Assembly (NCBI RefSeq): GCF_005938125.1
Contig: NZ_VCQN01000006.1
Span: 36,786 to 100,785 of the forward strand
Length of the DNA stretch: 64,000 nt
Source of the DNA: Bacillus sp. BHET2
GTDB lineage: Bacteria; Bacillota; Bacilli; Bacillales; Bacillaceae_B
Direction: 5' to 3'
Below the pieces are notes generated by a model. The model saw nothing but the letters and a program-made list of their open reading frames with translations, had not been told where the DNA came from and searched no databases. This document shows, piece by piece, positions 61,001 through 64,000 of the stretch. Every line of letters starts with the position of its first letter. Within the stretch, counting starts at the first letter, position 1. The translations under genes were made by a program, and so were the position numbers.

Positions 61001-61162
61001 ATGAGGGGAAGAACGAATGATTTATTATTTCAAATTGAAGACTGCCGTCGCCAAATGGTCGAACTCGCATTAAAGTCTTCCTTTGCCGATGAGCAAGTAG
61101 TTGATTTGAGTACTCGTCTTGACGATCTGTTAAATCAATACCAAGTGTTCAAGCACCATTGA
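61001..61162 (+). CDS. Spo0E family aspartyl-phosphate phosphatase
   Basis: ATG 61001 to TGA 61160-61162 encodes 53 residues, typical for this family. It is two helices with the signature SSFADEQVVDLSTRLDDLLNQYQ, containing the SxxxD-type motif of Spo0E/YnzD/YisI proteins. These dephosphorylate Spo0A and delay sporulation. GGGAGG lies at good spacing. It is divergent from sigW and convergent with rocF; a shared terminator follows. Confidence 0.85.
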   Translation: MRGRTNDLLFQIEDCRRQMVELALKSSFADEQVVDLSTRLDDLLNQYQVFKHH

Positions 61163-61174
61163 ATAGATATAGAT

Positions 61175-61212
61175 GAAGGCTGGAAACCTTGAAAGGTTTC
61201 CAGCCTTTTTTT
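61175..61212. terminator. Bidirectional intrinsic terminator
   Basis: AAGGCTGGAAACCTT and AAGGTTTCCAGCCTT pair perfectly, followed by a T run on the plus strand. It serves the Spo0E-like gene and rocF. Confidence 0.9.
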
Positions 61213-61219
61213 AAACTGA

Positions 61220-62122
61220 TTATAGCAATTTTTCTCCAAACAGTGATCCCATCAATGCGACAGCAACCGTAGCCGTCTTATTCTTCTCATCAAGAATTGG
61301 GTTAACCTCTACAAACTCTGCAGACGTAATCATCCCCGACTCCTCGAGCATCTCCATCGCCAGGTGGCTCTCACGGTAGCTGATTCCCCCAAGTACGGGA
61401 GTTCCGACTCCTGGTGCATCACTTGGATCTAGTCCATCTAAATCAAGTGATAAATGGACGCCATCTGTTCTGTCCTTCAAATAGTCAATGGATTCTTCCA
61501 TTACCTTCGTCATACCAAGGCGATCGATTTCATGCATCGTATATACTTTAATGCCTTTTTCTTTAATTAACTCCCTCTCACCTTCATCCAATGAACGTGC
61601 ACCGATGATGACAATGTTTTCCGGTTTAATCTTAGGTGTATCTTGTCCAATATTCGTCAATTCCTCATGACCGATGCCTAGGCTTACGGCAAGCGGCATC
61701 CCATGGATGTTTCCTGAAGGGGAGGTATCCCCCGTATTCAAATCACCATGGGCATCATACCAGATCACCCCTAAGTTCTCATAATGAGGTGAAACGCCAG
61801 CAAGCGTCCCAATCGCAATACTGTGATCCCCACCAAAAATCAATGGGAAATCCCCGCTTCCAATCACATCATTCACCTTACCTGCCAGTCGCTCACTCGC
61901 TTCAGCAACCGCTTTCAAATTTCGCAAATTGGTATCAGGATTATTATGTATACGCTCAGCCTGGCCGATTTCGATATCTCCCAAGTCCTTGATGTCATAT
62001 CCCAGGTCCTCAAGACGCTCTACGATACCAGCGTAACGGATCGCGCTCGGTCCCATATCTACACCTCTTCGCATTTGCCCTAAATCCATTGGCACACCGA
62101 TAATTGAAATATTTTTTTTCAT
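61220..62122 (-). CDS. rocF: Arginase
   Basis: A 300-aa enzyme; ATG 62122 follows AGGGGGA. Manganese-binding motifs are FGGDHSIAIGT near residue 97, WYDAHGDLNT near 122, HLSLDLDGLDPSDAPGVGTPV near 223 and EFVEVNP near 270. It hydrolyses arginine to ornithine and urea, the first step of the Roc arginine-use pathway. In B. subtilis rocF is in the rocDEF operon elsewhere; here it is a single gene near sigW, as in other Bacillaceae. No RocR or AhrC site was identified. Confidence 0.96.
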   Translation of the reverse strand: MKKNISIIGVPMDLGQMRRGVDMGPSAIRYAGIVERLEDLGYDIKDLGDIEIGQAERIHNNPDTNLRNLKAVAEASERLAGKVNDVIGSGDFPLIFGGDHSIAIGTLAGVSPHYENLGVIWYDAHGDLNTGDTSPSGNIHGMPLAVSLGIGHEELTNIGQDTPKIKPENIVIIGARSLDEGERELIKEKGIKVYTMHEIDRLGMTKVMEESIDYLKDRTDGVHLSLDLDGLDPSDAPGVGTPVLGGISYRESHLAMEMLEESGMITSAEFVEVNPILDEKNKTATVAVALMGSLFGEKLL

Positions 62123-62125
62123 CAA

Positions 62126-62516
62126 AAATTCCCCCTATTCAAAATATATATCTACCTCTATTGTATCCATATAATGACCGATGACTCAACTGGACAAGAT
62201 TGTGTATATATATGCGTTAGCAGAAGGGTTTTATGGGTGTATGTGTGTAAGATTATGTAGATGGTCCCTACTGGAGGTGTAGGAGGATGACTTTTCATGG
62301 TGATGGATGATTGTTTTAAAAATAAAATCTATTTTTTGAAAATAAGTGAGACTGAATTGAAAATAAAACCGAATTATTGAAAATAAAGGTGACAAAATTG
62401 AAAATACCTGTTTAAAGGTTATTAAAATTGAGGCTTTCAGGCAGCTTCTATAGGAGTGAAGGCATAAAATGATGGAATATCAATTGATTCTTGTATTTTC
62501 TTTATCAACCTCAAAT
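62126..62516. repeat. Intergenic region with 20-21-bp TTGAAAATA repeats
   Basis: TTGAAAATA recurs at about 62336, 62357, 62377 and 62398, at 20-21-bp intervals, with variable sequence between. No gene is seen in the region, which separates rocF from the tRNA cluster. Confidence 0.7.
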
Positions 62517-62556
62517 AAAAAAACCTCAAATCTCCAAAAAGATTCAAGGTTTAATC
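62517..62556 (-). terminator. Terminator of the rRNA-tRNA operon
   Basis: On the minus strand AACCTTGAATC and GATTTGAGGTT pair around a T-rich loop, followed by seven T. Confidence 0.8.
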
Positions 62557-62606
62557 ATGTCGTATGTATGGTTATTTCACTTCGCTTGCGCTTCGTAAAA
62601 AAAACT

Positions 62607-62682
62607 TGGTGGAGCCTAGCGGGATCGAACCGCTGACCTCCTGCGTGCAAAGCAGGCGCTCTCCCAGCTGAGCTAAGGCCCC
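62607..62682 (-). tRNA. tRNA-Ala (TGC)
   Basis: 76 nt including an encoded CCA. The anticodon stem CCTGC/GCAGG encloses TTTGCAC, anticodon TGC. The T-arm GTTCGATCC and acceptor stem are complete. Confidence 0.96.
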
Positions 62683-62738
62683 AAAGATAAGTGAGTATAA
62701 AGAAATTCTCACACCCTGCGATGTGAGAATTTCTTTGA

Positions 62739-62811
62739 TGAGCCATGAAGGATTCGAACCTTCGACCCTCTGATTAAAAGTCAGATGCTCTACCAACTGA
62801 GCTAATGGCTC
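62739..62811 (-). tRNA. tRNA-Lys (TTT)
   Basis: 73 nt without encoded CCA. The anticodon loop CTTTTAA gives TTT; the acceptor GAGCCAT pairs with ATGGCTC. Confidence 0.96.
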
Positions 62812-62817
62812 GTAAAA

Positions 62818-62892
62818 TGGCTGGGCTAGCTGGATTCGAACCAACGCATGTCGCAGTCAAAGTGCGATGCCTTACCGCTTGGCTATAGCCCA
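62818..62892 (-). tRNA. tRNA-Gln (TTG)
   Basis: 75 nt with encoded CCA. The anticodon loop CTTTGAC gives TTG; the acceptor TGGGCTA pairs with TAGCCCA. Confidence 0.95.
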
Positions 62893-62960
62893 ATACTATC
62901 TTTAATGGCATAAAAAAGGGACATTTATAGGATGTCCATTTTACACTTGAATATACAAAA

Positions 62961-63044
62961 TGGTGGAGGGGGGCAGATTCGAACTGCCGAACCCGAAGGA
63001 GCGGATTTACAGTCCGCCGCGTTTAGCCACTTCGCTACCCCTCC
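62961..63044 (-). tRNA. tRNA-Tyr (GTA)
   Basis: 84 nt with encoded CCA and a long variable arm. The anticodon loop CTGTAAA gives GTA. Confidence 0.95.
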
Positions 63045-63055
63045 AGCTAAAAAAA

Positions 63056-63131
<76 letters not shown>

Positions 63132-63257
63132 ATATTTAATTAATTATTTTTAGATGAAGACGACTTAATAAAAAGTTGTCTCACTGAAGTAATTTAAGGA
63201 TAGATATTTTTCTTGCGCAATTTCAATGAAGTTTATTTTACTTCCGTAAAAAAAACT

Positions 63258-63333
63258 TGGTGGAGGATGACGGGATCGAACCGCCGACCCTCTGCTTGTA
63301 AGGCAGATGCTCTCCCAGCTGAGCTAATCCTCC
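63258..63333 (-). tRNA. tRNA-Val (TAC)
   Basis: 76 nt with encoded CCA. The anticodon loop CTTACAA gives TAC. Confidence 0.96.
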
Positions 63334-63374
63334 AATATGTAAATGATTTGTTAATTGCTTTTCGCAAAAAACGT

Positions 63375-63449
63375 TGGTGACCCATACGGGATTCGAACCC
63401 GTGTTACCGCCGTGAAAGGGCGGTGTCTTAACCGCTTGACCAATGGGCC
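63375..63449 (-). tRNA. tRNA-Glu (TTC)
   Basis: 75 nt with encoded CCA. The anticodon loop CTTTCAC gives TTC; the acceptor GGCCCAT pairs with ATGGGTC. Confidence 0.96.
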
Positions 63450-63472
63450 AGTCTACTATTTAAAAATATAAA

Positions 63473-63545
63473 AGCTTCCAACCGGGCTCGAACCGGTGAC
63501 CTCTTCCTTACCATGGAAGCACTCTACCTGCTGAGCTATGGAAGC
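63473..63545 (-). tRNA. tRNA-Thr (GGT)
   Basis: 73 nt without encoded CCA. The anticodon stem CTTCC/GGAAG encloses ATGGTAA, anticodon GGT; the acceptor GCTTCCA pairs with TGGAAGC. It complements the TGT isoacceptor in the same cluster. Confidence 0.93.
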
Positions 63546-63547
63546 AA

Positions 63548-63622
63548 TGGCTCCGCAGGCAAGATTCGAACTTGCGACCGATCGGTTAACAGCCGATAGC
63601 TCTACCACTGAGCTACTGCGGA
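63548..63622 (-). tRNA. tRNA-Asn (GTT)
   Basis: 75 nt with encoded CCA. The anticodon loop CTGTTAA gives GTT; it lies directly downstream of 5S rRNA. Confidence 0.96.
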
Positions 63623-63629
63623 ATGATAT

Positions 63630-63748
<119 letters not shown>

Positions 63749-63886
63749 ATTTTGCTTACAATGACAAATATTATTATATAATATTTTCAACGAATTTCAA
63801 GGGGTAAATGAAAATTTATTCCCTGAAAACTAGATAAAGAATTGATGTCAAGAAAGCCGAATATCGACCAGTCGTTGTTCATTTGT
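63749..63886. other. 23S-5S spacer
   Basis: An AT-rich spacer of about 140 bases without a tRNA gene; it probably contains RNA-processing sites. Confidence 0.6.

Positions 63887-64000
<114 letters not shown>

Overview
The window is a chromosomal segment from a member of the Bacillaceae. The evidence is the sigW-rsiW-cdaA-cdaR-glmM-glmS block in the Bacillus subtilis order, a glmS ribozyme, T-box and SAM riboswitches, a Spo0E-type phosphatase, a DUF2533 (YpbS-like) protein, and a tRNA/5S/23S cluster at the right edge. Gene content looks like Rossellomorea or a close marine Bacillus, but that placement is an inference.

Positions 1-31209 are host chromosome. They carry the end of a BsuPI-type inhibitor, sfsA, a RodA/FtsW-family gene, a T-box-controlled argS interrupted by an in-frame TAA, DedA, a diacylglycerol-kinase-family lipid kinase, a LysM-CAP secreted protein, a CBS protein, an AlsT-type symporter, cardiolipin synthase, an MFS transporter, a SAM-riboswitch-controlled MetT-like transporter, an SDR reductase, a YibQ-like deacetylase, a fused DppB-DppC-like permease, a c-di-GMP-II riboswitch in front of an EAL-domain gene, methylpurine glycosylase, YqcI/YcgG and FUSC proteins, and an M1 metallopeptidase. 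The spacers hold 21-bp tandem repeats and a dispersed 11-mer.

Positions 31210-53344 are a complete 22.1-kb Tn7-like transposon. Its ends read TGTTCACTTACAAAAAAG on the left and TGTTTACTGACAAAAAAG on the right. Each end carries three TnsB-type repeats, and the element is flanked by an exact 5-bp duplication (AGGAA). It is inserted 25 bp downstream of the glmS stop codon, the classical attTn7 position. The original glmS terminator hairpin is now stranded 22 kb away, just outside the left end (31175-31207). The right end contains its own terminator facing glmS. The transposition module is tnsA-tnsB-tnsC-tnsD plus a second TnsD/TniQ, with a divergent XRE regulator and a perfect palindromic operator between them.

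Cargo lies on both sides of the tns genes. On the left are a PIN-like nuclease, a NUDIX hydrolase, a second M1 peptidase, a possible secreted peptide, an ECF sigma/anti-sigma/membrane-protein operon, two proteins of unknown function, and decayed HAD-phosphatase and tyrosine-recombinase genes. Between tnsA and the right end is a three-gene operon of RNase HIII, an RnlA-family toxin and an RnlB-family antitoxin. In E. coli the RnlA toxin is stimulated by RNase HI, so a dedicated RNase H gene fixed upstream of rnlAB is the most striking observation in the window.

Positions 53345-64000 return to host chromosome. They hold glmS with its self-cleaving ribozyme leader, glmM, cdaR, cdaA, rsiW and sigW with a SigW-type autoregulatory promoter, a Spo0E-like gene, arginase, nine tRNA genes, 5S rRNA and the 3' end of 23S rRNA. 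Together these genes link amino-sugar synthesis, c-di-AMP signalling and envelope stress control.
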